A stretch of 64,000 nt of DNA from Diplonema papillatum. Taxonomy: Eukaryota; Euglenozoa; Diplonemea; Diplonemida; Diplonemidae. The translations under genes and the position numbers were made by a program. Below, piece after piece: positions 10,395-20,409 of this stretch. The notes below the pieces were generated by a model, which was not told the origin of the DNA, did not search any database, and saw nothing but the letters and a program-made list of their open reading frames with translations. Where the stretch lies: positions 162,950-226,949 of the forward strand of contig JAPJBO010000324.1 of assembly GCA_030068145.1 (NCBI GenBank), given 5' to 3'. How positions within the stretch are numbered: the first letter of the stretch is position 1; each line of letters begins with the position of its first letter.

Positions 10395-10835
10395 TTCTCT
10401 CTCATCGACCGCCTGCCCGCCGGGTCTGTGACGGCGTACACTGTGCAGTCGACGCGGGAGGCTTGAACGCCGCTCGCGGCTCGTTGTCAACGCTGGGCGC
10501 CGGCACAGTCTCCCGTCACGGAACAGGCGGAGACTTCCGTACACAAATCCTCGACACATCCCCAGCGTGCCACGTCTAGCGCTTCACACCTCCCTAGCGC
10601 GCTGCAGGGCTAACTTATCTCCCGGAGACACCAGGTGTTCCTGGTCTCATTCGTCATCGCGATGAACGTGGTCGCCGACTCGATGATGACCAGTGTACGG
10701 GGTGTGCCGCTGCAGACGCTCAACCGCCTCGAAGTCCGGTACCTCGCCGCCGTCGGGTTCGAAAACATCGCTGTCTCAGCCGCTGCGTACCGACTAAAAG
10801 TCGACGAGTTCCACCATGCAGCACCCGCTTGCTGA
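10395..10835 (+). pseudogene. Broken tandem copy of cyclin 1 (3' half)
   Basis: 10400-10447 repeats the cyclin 1 codons for LIDRLPAGSVTAYTV almost exactly. The match then stops and resumes at 10630 with CACCAGGTGTTCCTGGTCTC, continuing to the same C-terminal DEFHHAAPAC and stop at 10835. The 5' half is absent. Compared with cyclin 1 there are replacements, and the NRQVALY segment is shortened around 10690. The 182-base interruption (10448-10629) is listed separately. With no 5' half and no obvious promoter this is most simply a dead duplicate, unless it is a terminal exon of a chimeric transcript. Confidence 0.75.
10448..10629. mobile_element. 182-bp insertion in the cyclin copy
   Basis: It is absent from the parent gene. 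The ends carry an imperfect inverted repeat (GTCGACGCGGGAG and CTCCCGGAGAC), which fits a small MITE. A GT-AG intron reading is possible (GTCGAC to ACACCAG) but would shift the frame, so I prefer insertion. Confidence 0.45.
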
Positions 10836-11940
10836 CGAATGCGGGATGTGCTCCAGCACTGGGTGGGGGGGGGGGGAGTCCAACTGCGGTCCATGTCGCG
10901 GGTGTGGCACCGCGCGGAAGAGCGAGCCAGTAGCAGGTCTGTGATGCTCCTAAATGTCCTAAGCTGCACGCGCACTACACTGACGCATTAAACGAGTTTG
11001 AAAGCCTTCCGGCTACCTATCTTGAAGAGGATGTGAAATCTTTTGAACTTGCGTCGTGATGAGGATCGATGCTTGCAATCATTCTTCTCGAATGAGGAAT
11101 GCCGAGTAGTAGGCGCAAGTCATCAGCTTGCACTGTTTACGTCCCTGCCATTTGTACACACCCCGGTGGAGTACACCGTGTGCACAACTGAGGGCAACAA
11201 CCAGGAACACACTGGTAGGTGAGCAGCGACACCTCCCGAAAGTGAGCCAAGGGCGAAGGACGTATCTGCGGCTGCATACGCAGAACGCGGGGAAGGGGAA
11301 CGTGTTTTCCCAACTACTTTGAAGCCCCTTCCCGACCGTAGCAAACATGGAGAGTGCTACGGTAGCCGTTCACGGGTCTTGGGCGCGTGCCTCGTGCAGG
11401 GCGGGTGTATTGTGATCCGCCCCGAAGTTTTCTCCTGGTGCAGTCCGGAGAGACCGGCGTCGAGTTTCGGCTCACAGCCGGTTCCCTCGGGCGGCAACCC
11501 TAGGAGAGAGAGCGCCAGAAACAATCCATCTTAAAAAGGACCACACACCGTGTGCACAACCGACAACACTGTCTGGCTAATCGTCGACCCGGTAGGTGGC
11601 CGACGTTCACAGGTCTTGGTGCAAGGGGAATTCACCCAGCCTTCTGAATACCAGCGCTACGCTGATGCCCAAGTGCCTGGGCCACCTTGCAGCCCGAGCT
11701 CTGCATCCAACTACGAACTACGAGCTTTTCAACACAGCACCACCTGCCTCGAGATCCACTACGGGGAAGCAACCCGCAGGGCGGAATCCATTCAATCTCA
11801 CGGAGCACACCTCTATCTCTATCTAGAAGGCGCTCTCGTACACGCAATGTGGTGCCTCAGAAAGCTGGAGCTAAACCTGGAGTTGAAATGCGGGTGTCAC
11901 ACCCACCCGCTTTTTTGCGTTAACGCTGGTGCAAATCATT
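10836..11940. other. Intergenic, no gene recognised
   Basis: Only short overlapping frames without domain features are seen. GTGTGCACAAC occurs at about 11178 and 11550 within slightly similar surroundings. A G-run of about 13 lies near 10864. Confidence 0.5.
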
Positions 11941-11943
11941 AAC

Positions 11944-12050
11944 AGTTGGCTGAGTTAGCGCCAGTATTTTGTAGAAAAATACTTGAGGAGACTCCCAGTT
12001 GCGAAATCGACACAGAGGTAATGCAGCCGAAACACAGGAACGTCTGGGTT
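11944..12050 (+). repeat. Dispersed repeat A, diverged
   Basis: AATACTTGAGGAGACTCCCAG, then the CCGAAACACAGGAACGTCTGG region, match the family consensus seen at 17036, 35950, 49532, 50542 and 52505. Confidence 0.6.
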
Positions 12051-12091
12051 TCCCCTCTAGCTCTTTCGAGACAAGCACAAGGCAGCCCCTC

Positions 12092-12313
12092 GATATCATG
12101 CAGGGTCAAGACCTTGTGTCTTTTTTAAACGCTGCCGCGGGGCCGATGGACCCCAAAAAAAAAAATTGGAATATTTTTTTTGCTCAACTTCATCAAAAAT
12201 TACTGCAGTGTTTGTTCCAAATTTTTAAAATTTTAAAAGCTCAATTTTTTTCCGGAAAAAAATTGGTGGCCATTTACCAAAAAGACACAAGGTTTTGACC
12301 CTGCATGATATCT
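12092..12313. mobile_element. MITE with 34-bp terminal inverted repeats
   Basis: GATATCATGCAGGGTCAA at the left and TTGACCCTGCATGATATC at the right, extending through ACCTTGTGTCTTTTT on each arm. The interior is AT-rich and non-coding. No target duplication is evident outside GATATC. Confidence 0.8.
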
Positions 12314-12929
12314 TGTTCTCTCAGACGCGTTTTGGGCGCATCACCCGCTTTCTTTTTACATAAGCGCCAGCTTGGAAGGAAATGCTCGACGATTGCTGCC
12401 AGACAAAGAACCGAAGGGATCCCAAGTGCTGTAACTACCGAGCCACGAGTTGAACGGACGTGAGGTCATGCGGGTCTACCCCTACACGACAAATCACACA
12501 AACACAGCAGGTCAAAGTCCTGAGTGAGAAAACAACACACGGTGGTGTAAGCGAAGAACAAAGGCTCCCAGACACACCGTATTTAACTCCAGCTTTCTGA
12601 GATCCCGGGGGGCAGGGCTGGGCTTTTCTGCGTTAAGGAGAAGTTCGTTCGCCCCTTCTTTTGTTTAATACTTCAGTTTTTTTCCCTCTATTCTTTGTGC
12701 GTTACCCACAGTCCGAGTCGTTACACCCGAAAAAGGGCGGTCGAGTTTGGTCGAGAGTCACAGTTTCTGGGTTGGTGAAAAGTAAATCTGCGGCGAGCGG
12801 CGTCGCTGTCGTGCGATTACCACTTTGCTCGCGCAGTTTCGTGCTTTCACCTCTTCTGCTTCGTCTGGGACCGTCGTGTTCAGTTCGGAGCCGGCCCCTG
12901 GAACTGACCGAATTGTCTGCTGCTGTCTA

Positions 12930-13130
12930 TCACACGATGCAGATTATCGCCACGGATTCTTTGCATTCTATGCCAAACTATAACAGGCTACCACAGGCTA
13001 TCCCAGCCACAGTCTACCAGCAGTCTATAACAGGTTACCAAATGCAGATTATCGCCACAGATTCTTTGCATTCTAACCCAAAACTATAACGGGCTACCAC
13101 AGGCTATCCCAGCCACAGTCTATCAGCAGG
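12930..13130 (+). repeat. Tandem duplication, ~105-bp period
   Basis: ATGCAGATTATCGCCAC appears at 12937 and 13042, and both are followed by ATTCTTTGCATTCT and a CAGGCTATCCCAGCCACAG phrase. About two units, lightly diverged. Confidence 0.8.
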
Positions 13131-13212
13131 GGCGGACCGACCCAGTTTCTGAAGTCTGGTTGCCTTCAGCTGACAATGTTGGGCTCTGGCGAGCTGCCAC
13201 ACTTTCTTGTGT

Positions 13213-13300
13213 TGACACGGCGTTGTCGGTTGTAAGATTGCCGGAAGCGTACTACCTGAACCCCACCAAAGCAAACGAGTTCCGCTAGTGCAGCACAGAC
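13213..13300 (+). repeat. Dispersed repeat G, partial
   Basis: The CAAAGCAAACGAGTTCCGCTAGTG end matches the copies at 5785 and 39110. Confidence 0.55.
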
Positions 13301-14333
13301 ACAATAAATCGCCATACCAAGATTTTGTCGGGTCTAAGTGGCCGGGGGCCGACCAAGAGTCTTTCAGTTCAAGAAAGCCTATTCGGGTTGAAAAGGCACG
13401 TGTGACCCGAACCCTGCTCTCTACACGGGTATAACTAACTGACAGTCAACAAGCAGCTGCGATATGCGCTTTGCACCTCCCCTCCTTTTCACCCCCACCG
13501 CACACGCATGCACACACAGACTACACCGCATTTCAAAGCCGCGACGGGTTATTTCCTCACGTTCTCCTTTTGTCTTGTACTTAACCTCCTCAACCAAGTA
13601 ATCTCCTTGCCGCTCCGTCTTGTCCTCGCCAGCCTATCCACAAAAGTCGGGGGGGAAAAAAAAAAACAAGAACAAGGGAGACGTTAAGGTTAACGGCACG
13701 ACAAACAAAATTGGAGGATCCGGTCAGGGGCCTGGTAGACCGATGGGATGACCGTATGGGGAGGGAGTCTCAACCCTAATGCGGGTGCTGTGGGAAGCTT
13801 CGTCCCTTGTCGGATACCAAAGAAGTGGTACACTCCAGTCCGTAATAAATCAATTTCTAATTCGTGAAGACCGCCAAATCCGTGAAAAAAATAATTAGTA
13901 CGTTCACGAAACAGAAATTCGCAAAATTCAGCTTCATGATATCACCCATTCCACGAAAAAGTGTCACAGATTTCGGCTTTTTTCGGATTTCTGCCGAAAA
14001 TTTCCATCTGCAGGTCCGAAAATGGTCGGTTTCGAGATTTTGAGGACACGTTTGAATCCGTTGAGGACAGGGCTTTCCGAATATTTGGTCGGATAAAATT
14101 TTTGACCGACCCCCCCCCCGGAAATGGAGGTCGGCACCCGAAAAAATGGGGTCCTGGAGATCGGCTTTTTTTCTCTCTGCATCCAGGAGGGGGTCAGATT
14201 TTGATCGCTGGGCTAGCTGGCAGCTTGCCCATAATCGCGCATCCCAGAACTACTCGAAAACCAAAAGATTTCCCAAAAAGACCTCGAAAATAATTTCCAG
14301 ACGGCTGCTTTTCACACCGAAAAATCGCAAAAA

Positions 14334-14408
14334 AAAAAATTCGGACCGGGGGAATCGAACCATGGCCTACAGGGGCCCAGGAGGGTGCGGTAACCGTTAG
14401 GCTATGTT
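14334..14408 (-). other. tRNA-like module with A and B boxes
   Basis: On the minus strand TAGCCTAACGG fits the pol III A box exactly, and GGTTCGATTCC, about 40 bases further on, fits the B box exactly, followed by a run of T. I cannot fold a full cloverleaf: acceptor and D stems do not pair. It is therefore a tRNA-derived or pseudo-tRNA promoter unit rather than a tRNA gene. Confidence 0.55.
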
Positions 14409-14608
14409 GCCAAACCTCGGGCCAAAATTCGCTTTTAGCGCCTGCTCAGTTGGAATTCTTATCGGAAAGTGCGAGATCGTCATTTACTCGTTTCCAGTGT
14501 CCCAGGACGGTATTTCTGCTCTCTCAGAGCTTATTTCGCCCGGTTTGCGAAGAACTCAAAATGAGTCCAAAAATTCTCACTCGGTAGTGAACAAAAAAAA
14601 ATTCTGCC

Positions 14609-14690
14609 GTTTTTTTAGCCCATGGTCCGGAGGTTACCACACCCACACAGGGGTTTGAGGGTCGGTGGTTCGATTCCCGCCGGAAATCGT
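14609..14690 (+). other. Second tRNA-like module, opposite strand
   Basis: TGGTCCGGAGGTTACC is a near A box, and GGTTCGATTCCCGCCGG contains an exact B box. A run of T follows. It is homologous to the module at 14334-14408, sharing GTTACC and CACCC between the boxes. A T-arm can be drawn (GGTGG/CCGCC with one mismatch), but the acceptor stem is absent. Confidence 0.5.
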
Positions 14691-15099
14691 TTTTTTGGGT
14701 TTTTGAAACAGCCCCAAAACCGACCTTTTGTCCATCTGCACGCCAGATTTTGGTCGCCACGCGAGCTGATTGCTTGCCCATAATCGCCAGGGATAGCTCT
14801 TTCCATCCCAAAAAAAAATTCCCAAAAATTCCAAAATTTTGACCCAAAACGGGCTGCTTTTCAGACGGAAGATCTGTGACACTTTTTCGTGGAATGGGTG
14901 ATATACAGGGCCCGTCTCCCCGACCTGCTTTGCGCTAGCAGGTGTCAGGCAGCAGACTCCAGCAAAAATAAATAAACACATCCCAGAAGCGCCCGTCTGA
15001 AAAACAATTAGTTCCTTCACGAAATAACTCTTCACAAAATACAATTCCACAAGATATTGCTTGTTTCATTACGGACTGGAGTGTAATTTGATCCTCTTT

Positions 15100-15665
15100 A
15101 TTTTGGACAAATAAATGCACGTCTATTCCCCGCTTCGTACTGCCGTCGGCAGAAGCCAAGTTTTGATTGCCAGTGCTTGAGTATGCACTACGACAGTGGG
15201 ATGGATACACAGCACATTCCTGGCCCTGCCAACGATTTTGTATTTTGTGCCGTGGCTATCGAAGGCGTTCTTCCTTGTGCAATTCCAGCACCAGGCGACT
15301 TCTGGTTGACTACCAGGCAAGCCTGCTGGCCCTGGACAAGTTGGCCATTCTGTCTGGTGTACCCAATTGCTTCCTGAACAAGCCTCGCCACCAAAGGGAC
15401 GACGATCCTGAACAAGTGACTGCCGGCCGTAGCGTATAGTCCCTGCGGGCTGCGGGAATACTTTCCTCCCCCAGTGGATTCCACTGGGATTTTTTTCCCG
15501 CAGCTGCTTTGATGGTGTATACCAGCACCTGTGTACCGTCACCTAGATCTACGCGCGGATGGTAGCAGATGGCTACTGGTCCTCAGAGACATGCTACCAT
15601 GCTTGTGGGCATGTACACCACACCACCGCCCACTAGCGTCTGGGTGTAGTATCGTGGGTACGCCC
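15100..15665. other. Intergenic, no firm gene
   Basis: Frames of 60-140 codons occur on both strands and overlap. None has a recognisable domain. Confidence 0.45.
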
Positions 15666-15681
15666 GTTCTGAGGATGAGAA

Positions 15682-15957
15682 GAAAGAAGAAGAAGAAGAA
15701 AAAGAAAAAGAAAAAGGCCGCACCTGGTCCAGGAACGTGACGGTCAACCACAGCTTGCAAAGCTTGAGTCGGAGGCAGCACAGTGCCACAACCCCGTCCG
15801 TGGCTGACCGTCTCGACGAGCTTGTGTTCAGCGCAAGCGCCAAGCCCCAAGGTGCGCCACGCCTTGATGCCTTAGTTTGGGAAATCGGTAGCCACTTGAC
15901 CCGTAGGCCCGTGGCTCTGCAGTACCGCCGAACACGTGAAGCTTGGCTCCCGTGTAG
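15682..15957 (-). mobile_element. SINE, inverted copy with 13-bp target duplication
   Basis: CTGAGGATGAGAA flanks it at 15669-15681 and 15958-15970. On the minus strand it begins at CTACACGGGAGCCAAGC, so it lacks about 18 bases of the 5' end, and it ends in a T-rich and (CTT)n tail. 5' truncation with a tail and target duplication again points to LINE-type retroposition. Confidence 0.88.
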
Positions 15958-16213
15958 CTGAGGATGAGAAAAGAAGGAAAAGGATACGATGGATAGCGCA
16001 CACACCATCCCCGAAGGTCGCTGACCACTTAGCTGAACGCACCACAAACAAACAATTGGTCGAAACCCACGAAATCTGTCCGCCTGTGAAGGATCGTCGG
16101 AGACACCAAAAAAAGGCAAGAACACAAAAAGTTGTGAATACTACGGTAGATGAAGCGCCAGTCTATGCGCCTGCTGCCGTTGCAAGAAGCTCGTAGTAGG
16201 AGTGGGGTCCCAT

Positions 16214-16415
16214 TACCCTGGCTCGCCGCATGGCGCATGGCGAACACGCGTTCTCACAATCTCTCAACACACAAAGGACGGTGCTACAGCATGACTCGGC
16301 AGCCGTTGCTCAACGAACATGGCGCATGGCGAACACGCGTTCTCACAATCTCTCAACACACAAAGGACGGTGCTGCAGCATGACTCGGCAGCCGTTGCTC
16401 AACGAACATGGCGCG
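16214..16415 (+). repeat. Tandem repeat, 89-bp unit, about 2.3 copies
   Basis: ATGGCGCATGGCGAACACG recurs at 16230 and 16319, and a third unit begins at about 16408 and breaks off. The units are nearly identical, so the duplication is recent. Confidence 0.85.
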
Positions 16416-16419
16416 GGCT

Positions 16420-17030
16420 GCATAGAAAAAGCAGGAAAACTCTGTATGCAGAAAGACCATGGCAAAGCAAGAAAACACCGCCACCCAAAGGCACAGAAGA
16501 TGTTGAAGAGAACCAGGAACTGCCTCCACGGACAAACTTGCTGCAGCTTTTTACTACACGAAACAGTCTTTCAAAATTCTGGGACCCGACAACGAGCAAC
16601 GCTCATCCCTGGTTCGAATCGCAAGGTTTGACGAAAAGATGGCGTTTGCTCAACGGATCTTGATTGGAGAGCGGCGCTTCCAACACACATTGTTTCCGAG
16701 CCCCCTGTGAGAGCTGGTGCCATTGAAAACACGACGCTGCGTGATTTCAAAAACAACTGCACTTACAAAACAGACGGACCTGCGCTTCAGCCTGACCACA
16801 AAACCGCAGTCAAAAAACATACAGCAGGGCAGAACCCAGCAACGCTACAAGCAATACCAGGCCGGCTGTAGACTGTCAAACTCGGACGTAGTTTACAATG
16901 GGACTGTGGTCTGCTGGGGTTTAATGTGTTAACCCTTTACGGACGAGAGGCGTATACTTACCGTAATTGGATTAGGGTAAAACCTCCCCCAAAATGGGCT
17001 GGGTGCCCCAGGGTTTACCCGGTTCGGCAT
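16420..17030. other. Intergenic, nothing recognised
   Basis: No coding or repeat structure was identified apart from a lone B-box-like GGTTCGAATCG near 16611 with no matching A box. Confidence 0.4.
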
Positions 17031-17035
17031 TTTTT

Positions 17036-17165
17036 TGTATAAGCACCTGCTTTGTAGGAAATACTTGAGGAGGCTGCCAGCTGCAAAAGATCAAAGGAGG
17101 TAAATGTGCTGTAGCCCACACGAAACACAGGTGAATCTGGGTTCAGTGGCGGGCGGAAGCGTTCA
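17036..17165 (+). repeat. Dispersed repeat A
   Basis: A good copy: T-run, GTATAAGCACCTGCTTTGTA, GGAAATACTTGAGGAGGC, then GTAGCCCACACGAAACACAG and GTGGCGGGCGGAAGCG. Its length is about 130 bp. No terminal inverted repeats are seen. Confidence 0.75.
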
Positions 17166-17639
17166 ACAAAGGGTTTGCGACTTTGCGTACGTTGCAGAAT
17201 ATCGTGACCCTGGTGCTTGTCCGCCTGGGGTGCTCAAAACTCAGCTCGACCCCTAGATGCCGCTGTCATAGGAGGCTGCAGGATCCAGTCACGCAGGTGC
17301 CCCCCGCGTGTCCCAGGTTGTACCCGGCCTGTCATTTACCCGTTCCAGCTTTAGTCCAGTTCAACATGATTCCAATTACGGTATGTCGAAAATGTCAGGA
17401 CCCGAGCTGAAAATCTGACATTTTGCTTCCAGAGCAAAGACACGTCAAAAATGATCAATGTTTGCTGCTGTGAGGAGATGCACTACGAAACCTTCCCAAG
17501 GAGCACCAGGTTTCCCGTTTTGGAGTCGTAGAATTCTCGAGTTTGACCCCACAGATCCCCTAGAAAGCTTTCTGCGCGCTGGACAACTTCCCTTTCCCCT
17601 CCGTCCGAAAGGATTAGCAGTAATTAGCCGGTAGTTGTG

Positions 17640-17860
17640 ACGGATTCGCTTGTGCCTAGTAGCACGGGTGGTCCTGGCTGTGCCGAGCTACGAACAGCCG
17701 CCTGACAAATCAGACTCACACCGCTGTCCTGTCCGCAGACACTCAGGTTCCGCGCTGATGATGGTCCGCCTTATGTGTCCGTGGCTTAAAGGACCGAAAC
17801 ACGGCGCAGATGGGACCAGTGTGGTGCCCATTCAAAGCACGTTCTTGCAATCCCCCCAGT
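17640..17860 (+). repeat. Dispersed repeat F
   Basis: CACTCAGGTTCCGCGCTGAT, GGTCCGCCTTATGTGTCCG and CATTCAAAGCACGTTCTTGC mark the family. The full consensus is about 265 bp, ends in a C-run and is best seen at 60508. Confidence 0.8.
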
Positions 17861-18289
17861 AGCTGTCTTTAACTGACCGTCAGAGGGTACAGCTCTCCAG
17901 ATATACCTGCGGTTGGGGACCGTACATACCCACCCCCATGAAAGAACAAACCCGCATACCGTCTACCAGCACCGAAACGAATCGAAAGCCAATCAGCCTG
18001 CAATACAAACCTTGTGTCAACCGGGGCGGAACCCGTTTTTAGAAAGAGAGAGAAAAATAAATTGAAAGAAAGAAAAGAAGCTGCCTCAAGCAACTTCCGC
18101 GCGATAGGGTAAGCCCGCCCAAAGGAATCAACCACCTCCAGGGCGCAGCTCGTCCGACACTTCCGCTGGCGTCGGCGGGGAGAGGAAGAAGGTGAAGAAG
18201 TTCGTTCTGGGGCAAACTGCTCCAGAACGAACTTCTTCTCCTCGTGTTACCCGCGGCACGCAAAAAAAGCTCGAGTTGGAATTCGCCGC

Positions 18290-18378
18290 AACCCCGTCGG
18301 CAGGTTGGGCTGCACCGCCTCTACGAGCTTGTGTCCAGCGCAAGCGCCAAGCTCCAAGGCACGCCGCGCATTCGAAGA
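18290..18378 (-). mobile_element. SINE fragment
   Basis: ACGAGCTTGTGTCCAGCG to CAAGGCACGCC matches the middle of the CTT-tail SINE in inverted orientation. Both ends are missing. Confidence 0.6.
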
Positions 18379-18699
18379 ACCTGCAGCCCGAAAACGGGTT
18401 CGATCGTCAATCTGAGGTCGCTGTTCAACCAAAACTTACCGCACTCCTGAACTAGCCCGAACCAACAGGATCACAGAATGTCAGTCACACCCGCACCCAG
18501 GGTTAGCAACTTCGTTTTGGGTCTCAGGATTAGTATCAGGACACGAATCACCATCCCTATCCCCTGGAACTGGCGGATGGGAAAGGAACCCATCCTGTGG
18601 AGACAATTTAGCACGTTTCTCTTTTTTTTTAGAGTGTTCTTCCCAGCAACCTGCTCAGAGAGCATACTTGTTACAGCTAGCGGTTTGACCTAGGTCAAA

Positions 18700-18962
18700 T
18701 CGCACAAAGAATCTTTCACTCTAAAGAAGACAGACAGTCACCTACTGCGGCACCATACTGAGGAGGGCCTACCGTAAGTAAGGTATGTGGACAATGGCCG
18801 AAACCACCAATGTCTAACAACCAAGGTACCCACCGATCCTCTTACCTCGTGTAACCATCACTCTTACGACACTCAGAGCACAAAGGATATCTTCCCATGA
18901 GTCACCCGGCGACTTTAAAATCCCGGAGTTTCAAGCGAACTTTCACTCTAAAGAACGAGGGA
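18700..18962 (+). repeat. Dispersed repeat C
   Basis: The stretch ends with ACTTTAAAATCCCGGAG, then AGCGAACTTTCACTCTAAAG, the hallmark of family C. Its first half (CTACTGCGGCACCATACTG) also matches the 5' part of the cyclin 2 intron. Another terminal fragment lies at 19090-19135. Confidence 0.65.
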
Positions 18963-19414
18963 GTTTCGTTAGGGCTTTTTCCGTAGCCCTCTATTTTCCG
19001 AGATAGCAAAAACTGAGTGTAACGAGCTTTTTGTGAGACGGGTTTATTGCCCAAACAACCAGGCTGCTCTCTCGTTTCATTTTCTCGCACCAAAACCCGG
19101 AACTTCAAGCGAACTTTAACTCTAACCAATTCTCCGGGGTTTGTCAAGTGAGAGAGTACCGCCAGTGTGCACAAACAAAGGGATGCCACTTTCGCAGTTT
19201 TCGGAAATTTCCGCCGGGGGAGGGCTGTACCGCCCCTACATGCAGCCCACCATGACCCCTCTCTCTGGGGCGCTTTGCGGCTCAGGCTGTGCACCCTGCA
19301 CCCCCACGGACTCTTCGACGGCGGCCCCGCCTCAGAAGCTGGCTCAAAGTTTTGGGTAAAACCCGGGGGGTCGGCCCCCGCTTTTCGGGCGTCCACCTAC
19401 ATGATTTGCTTTTT

Positions 19415-19470
19415 GGGAAAAGTGCCTCAGGGGACTAGTCCCAATGTGAAATGCGCCCAACTACTTTGCA
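19415..19470 (+). repeat. Single unit of the GGGACTAGTCCC repeat
   Basis: GGGGACTAGTCCCAATGTGA followed by a CGCCCAAC phrase is one unit of what is a seven-unit array at 38490. The upstream bases (GGGAAAAGTGCCTCAG) also match, so both loci descend from one dispersed family. Confidence 0.7.
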
Positions 19471-19864
19471 AATTACAATTCCTGGTACCAGTCCCCAAGA
19501 ATTTTGCTAAAAAAAAAAAAGTGCACGGCGGCTTTTTTCAGGTGTGGCTCGGGCACAGCCTCTTTAAACACCAGTTTCTGAGGGCGGCTTTGCTGTGTAA
19601 TCGCGGACTTTCGAGTCGAAATCCTGCGTGAATACCCGAGTCCTCCATCCCTACAAAGGAATGAAAAAGAGAAATGGAATCACTTCCTCGGCACTCGTTC
19701 CCTTTTCGTACTCCAACCATTTGGTGTTGCACACGGTAACCCCATGTACACTGTGCTCTGCGGAGTTTACTCTCGCAGATTGCCGCCGTAAAAACAGTCT
19801 AAAAACAAGACAGTCAGTGCGTTCTAGCCAGTCGCAGTCACGAGGGCGGGCGCCCGAGGGCTTT

Positions 19865-20120
19865 TTATCTGATTGCTCAGACACGGCCGCAGGGGCCCTC
19901 TTCCCGAGACGGACTGGCCTGTGCTCTCGCAGCATGGGTGGTCCTGGCTGTGACGAGCTACAACGGCCGCGTTACAACCCAAACTCATACCGCGGTCATA
20001 TCCGTAGACACTCAGGTTCCGCGCTGATGAACGGTCTGCTAATGTGACCGTAGCTTAATGGACCGAAACCACGATGCAGATAAGACACAGGTGCGGTGTT
20101 GAGCACAACCATTCCAAGCA
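19865..20120 (+). repeat. Dispersed repeat F, diverged
   Basis: GATTGCTCAGACACGG at the start and CATTCCAAGCACA at the end, with many substitutions between. Confidence 0.7.
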
Positions 20121-20261
20121 CACGGCGCACTAGTAAACGACGTTTGACGCGTTTTGACAAGTCACATGCCAAGCGATTTGAAAAGTAAAAAGCCACTTGT
20201 AAGCCAATCATTTATAATAATAGTACAAACACTTGTCATGTCGTTTACTACTGCGCGTCTC

Positions 20262-20408
20262 GCCCGGGCCGCCCTGCAGACACTCAGGTTCCACGCTGAT
20301 GATGGTCCGCCTTATGTGTCCGTGGCATAAAGGACCGAAACACGGCGCAGACGGGACCAGTGCGGTGTTGAGCACATACCCATTCCAAGCACGTTCTTGC
20401 AATCCCCC
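20262..20408 (+). repeat. Dispersed repeat F, 5'-truncated
   Basis: It begins at CTGCAGACACTCAGGTTCC and runs to GCAATCCCCC. It is very close to the copy at 60508. Confidence 0.75.
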
Positions 20409-20409
20409 G

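Larger units (their letters stand above)
13942..14901. mobile_element. Inner MITE, 960 bp, TA-flanked, carrying tRNA-like modules
   Basis: TCACCCATTCCACGAAAAAG at the left is matched by its complement ending GGGTGA at 14901, with inverted identity over about 30 bp. TA borders both sides (13940-13941 and 14902-14903). The interior contains partial direct repeats (CAGATTTTGATCGC and GCTTGCCCATAATCGC occur twice, near 14200 and 14750) and two tRNA-like segments in opposite orientation. Confidence 0.75.
13831..15084. mobile_element. Outer MITE, mariner-like (TA-flanked), split by a second MITE
   Basis: The ends are CACTCCAGTCCGTAAT and ATTACGGACTGGAGTG, each bordered by TA (13829-13830 and 15085-15086). 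Similarity continues inward through TTCGTGAA and AACTAATTG-type motifs. TA duplication with CACT-type ends is typical of Tc1/mariner derivatives. Without the inner insertion the element is about 290 bp. There is no transposase, so it would be non-autonomous. Confidence 0.8.

Noticed and set aside
15177-15377. A HIPGPANDF peptide reminiscent of the end of a retroelement RNase H domain
   Set aside because: The resemblance is only a few residues and no other part of such an element is seen nearby.
15708-15960. A conserved peptide (DRLDELVFSASAKPQG) recurring at several sites
   Set aside because: It is the translation of the SINE on one strand; copies are non-coding retroposed units with target duplications.
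16600-16640. tRNA gene suggested by GGTTCGAATCG
   Set aside because: No A box at the right distance and no acceptor stem.
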